A stretch of DNA of 64,000 nucleotides, from contig JBEKIJ010000019.1 of NCBI GenBank assembly GCA_050011815.1, forward strand, positions 1-64,000. The letters are read 5' to 3'. Positions 62,446-64,000 of the stretch are shown piece by piece (position 1 is the first letter of the stretch; each line of letters opens with the position of its first letter). A program made the translations under genes and the position numbers. The stretch is from Chersky-840 sp050011815 (lineage in GTDB: Bacteria > Actinomycetota > Acidimicrobiia > Acidimicrobiales > UBA8190). The notes under the pieces are model-generated. The model was not told the origin of the DNA, did not search any database, and saw only the letters and a program-made list of their open reading frames with translations.

Positions 62446-62724
62446 ACATTCGACCGGGAACTCGCCGTCACATCCCGATGGGAAGGGCTCCGGCTCCTTA
62501 CGACATAGGCATATCTTGAACCAGCCTCAGATTTGACCGTCACCAAGAAGCCAGATCCAATCGGCCCCATTGTCTCTCGGACACTGCGGCGCGACTGGGC
62601 CACCGCCCCGATAATGCGCACCGCCGTATGGGCCTGACGCGAGTCGTGCGGCACTCCTACAACCTTCAACGCACTTGCTCACCATTCGGGACCAATCTCG
62701 TCCAACAGTAGCCGTGACCGGGGA

Positions 62725-62910
62725 TCAATGCCGCTGACCTAGCCGGAAGCTCAGTGTGCTCGCCCGCTCCAGTGTGACTGCCGTGACGTGCACATCCTCG
62801 GCAAGAGCGCCGAAGATCCCAGCGTCCATCTCGCGGCCCTCCGCCAGAGCCACCACCAGCCGCGCCTCGACGTTGGCAAGTATGACCTTCAGCGCCACCA
62901 GGTCGGACAT
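62725..62910 (-). CDS. Small hypothetical protein
   Basis: 61 residues from the ATG at 62910, which follows CAGGAGCGACAGGTC. The sequence MSDLVALKVILANVEARLVV, ALAEGREMDAGIFGALAEDV is even and helical, and ends RLGQRH. The longer frame to 62976 runs over the end of the preceding small gene. No family is recognised. Confidence 0.4.
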   Translation of the reverse strand: MSDLVALKVILANVEARLVVALAEGREMDAGIFGALAEDVHVTAVTLERASTLSFRLGQRH

Positions 62911-62933
62911 GACCTGTCGCTCCTGAGCAGGAG

Positions 62934-63074
62934 TCACAGTGAGGGCACCGGGTACAGCGGCAGCCGCAACACCCACGACAACTCTCCATCGACGGAGATG
63001 TGGTAGCTGGTGCCGTTCACTGCCTGAACAAGACCACGCTGCCCACTACGACGAACGATCACCGAGAACCCCAC
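62934..63074 (-). CDS. Very small hypothetical protein
   Basis: 46 codons from a GTG: GFSVIVRRSGQRGLVQAVNG, TSYHISVDGELSWVLRLPLY, PVPSL, stop. Composition is good for a beta-rich small domain. It lies 23 bases upstream of the next small gene, so the two may be co-transcribed. No family is recognised and no strong ribosome binding site is seen. Confidence 0.35.
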   Translation of the reverse strand: MGFSVIVRRSGQRGLVQAVNGTSYHISVDGELSWVLRLPLYPVPSL

Positions 63075-63225
63075 AGCTAGCCAGCGCCCGGTCGGGCTCG
63101 CCGTTGGTCGGCCAGCGTCGCCACGCCTGGCAAGACGTCACAGGCACAGAGGGCACGCGGGCGGAAACCGAAAAAAGGGTCCAAGGCCTCTGATCTGCGG
63201 ATACCTGAAAGACGATGTTGCTCGG

Positions 63226-63633
63226 GTGACACAAGCGCGCGTCTTGAAGTTCCACGTTGACAACGACCATCTGCCAAGCCTGATCGAAGCCCTCAAAGCA
63301 TCAGGACAACGACTCTCCCATCGAGACAACTTCCTGGGGTTCATGGCTCTTGACCTCGATCTGGTGCGACACGAGATCACCGTCATCTCGTTGTGGGACG
63401 GCAACGGCGTAGCCGATACCGAGAGGGTCTTTGAGAGCGCGCGAGCAGAGATCGCTCTCACCGCTGACCTGGGCATGCGGCGTTCCATCTGCGAGGTCAT
63501 CACGTTCGTTCCCGGTGCATCCGAGGAGCCAGCCATTCACGCTGGCGCTCTGAGGTCGGCGAGACACACGAGGGTCTCCGGTCCCGATCGCCAGAGCCAG
63601 TTCGTGGCCACGTCGCCCAATGGCACCTCTTAG
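63226..63633 (+). CDS. Dimeric alpha/beta-barrel (ABM-like) protein, paralogue 2
   Basis: 135 residues from a GTG. TQARVLKFHVDNDHLPSLIE, HEITVISLWDGNGVADTERV and CEVITFVPGAS match the gene product at 35900 position by position. The last 30 residues (after EEPAIHAG) are unlike it and may be disordered. The two paralogues lie 27 kb apart in unrelated surroundings. Function unknown. Confidence 0.6.
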   Translation: MTQARVLKFHVDNDHLPSLIEALKASGQRLSHRDNFLGFMALDLDLVRHEITVISLWDGNGVADTERVFESARAEIALTADLGMRRSICEVITFVPGASEEPAIHAGALRSARHTRVSGPDRQSQFVATSPNGTS

Positions 63634-63674
63634 TCGGACTCGGCGGGCATCGGCCTGGAGCGCCGCCGCGACGC

Positions 63675-63830
63675 TCACGAGGACGACCCATCCAGCAGGC
63701 CCAGGATCTCGTGCTCAAGAAACATCCATGACTTGCCCAGCTTTCGGGCCGTGAGGCCCCATTCATCCTTATGAGCCAACAGTGTCCGATCAGCGACACC
63801 TAGCAAAGTCGCGGACTCACTGGTGGTCAT
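63675..63830 (-). CDS. Excisionase-like helix-turn-helix protein or fragment
   Basis: 51 residues from the ATG at 63830: MTTSESATLLGVADRTLLAH, KDEWGLTARKLGKSWMFLEH, EILGLLDG. The pattern S-ATLLGV-RTLLAH followed by G-xW-F-xxEIL is that of MerR/excisionase-type winged helices, in which the Trp-Phe strand follows the recognition helix. A longer in-frame start at 63950 adds 40 residues of unclear nature. It is isolated, so it may be a regulator or a remnant of a mobile element. Confidence 0.5.
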   Translation of the reverse strand: MTTSESATLLGVADRTLLAHKDEWGLTARKLGKSWMFLEHEILGLLDGSSS

Positions 63831-64000
63831 TGGATTGGGAATCAGGCGCGGCGCGTTCAAGATGATGCCTCCGAGATTGTTCAAGGGAGAGTTGTACCGC
63901 GTTCGCACCAATTCGAACTTCCCGATGGTAAGGCCCTGAACTCCCGACATCTCCAGGATACGGAGACCGCATTACGGGGGGATGAACGCACCGCGAACGG

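Overview
The window is high-GC chromosomal DNA from an actinobacterium. Two proteins of the mycothiol-dependent maleylpyruvate isomerase family, two WS/DGAT wax ester/triacylglycerol synthases, an MMPL exporter, a FadD19-like CoA ligase, steroid-type oxygenases and several DapB-like oxidoreductases fit Acidimicrobiia or a mycobacteria-like lineage. No rRNA, tRNA, CRISPR array, intact insertion sequence or prophage was seen, so the taxonomic call rests on gene families only.

Layout. 1-5.6 kb: a truncated mycothiol-type gene, a membrane-anchored phosphodiester glycosidase, a ribbon-helix-helix regulator and a divergent two-gene ABC exporter. 5.6-11 kb: a gene-poor stretch of eroded genes (a tandem-HTH gene split by a one-base frameshift, a PIN-domain tail, a duplicated gene front, other fragments), with a few small intact genes and two related receiver-like genes. 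11.6-21.3 kb: a lipid module of two wax ester synthases, a PlsC-like acyltransferase, an alpha/beta hydrolase plus the decayed tail of a second copy, a FadD19-like ligase and an MMPL transporter. 22-33 kb: two membrane-anchored helical proteins (one fused to a GH43 glycosidase), a UDP-galactopyranose-mutase-like flavoprotein, a low-GC membrane protein, an MFS/TetR pair, and a GH38 alpha-mannosidase coupled to a SIS-domain isomerase. 33-42 kb: small enzymes (SRPBCC, hotdog thioesterase, PilZ, ABM-like, P-loop kinase, metallo-beta-lactamase fold), a TetR and a DUF2079 membrane protein. 42-59.2 kb: an oxidative catabolic region with an acetoacetate-decarboxylase-like protein, a quinone-reductase-like MDR, a CYP, a TetR with an obvious operator, a KstD-like flavoprotein, a Rieske oxygenase, an SDR and three DapB-like reductases, interspersed with large polytopic membrane proteins. 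59.3-64 kb: a MarR regulator, a GT39-like glycosyltransferase, a metallopeptidase, two ABM-like proteins and small hypothetical genes.

Two themes recur. One is lipid, steroid or terpenoid-like degradation and storage (ligase, wax ester synthases, CYP, Rieske, KstD-like, SDR, DapB-like). The other is envelope glycan handling (six large GT-C-like or related membrane proteins, GH38, GH43, phosphodiester glycosidase, mutase-like flavoprotein).

The least explained signals are a non-coding element present three times (near 0.9, 21.6 and 36.4 kb) with a stem that keeps pairing through compensating changes in two of the copies; a 30-base perfect palindrome whose half-site recurs at the 17.1 kb divergent promoter; paralogous membrane-anchored domains with an identical Cys-X29-Cys spacing; and several recent-looking frameshifts.
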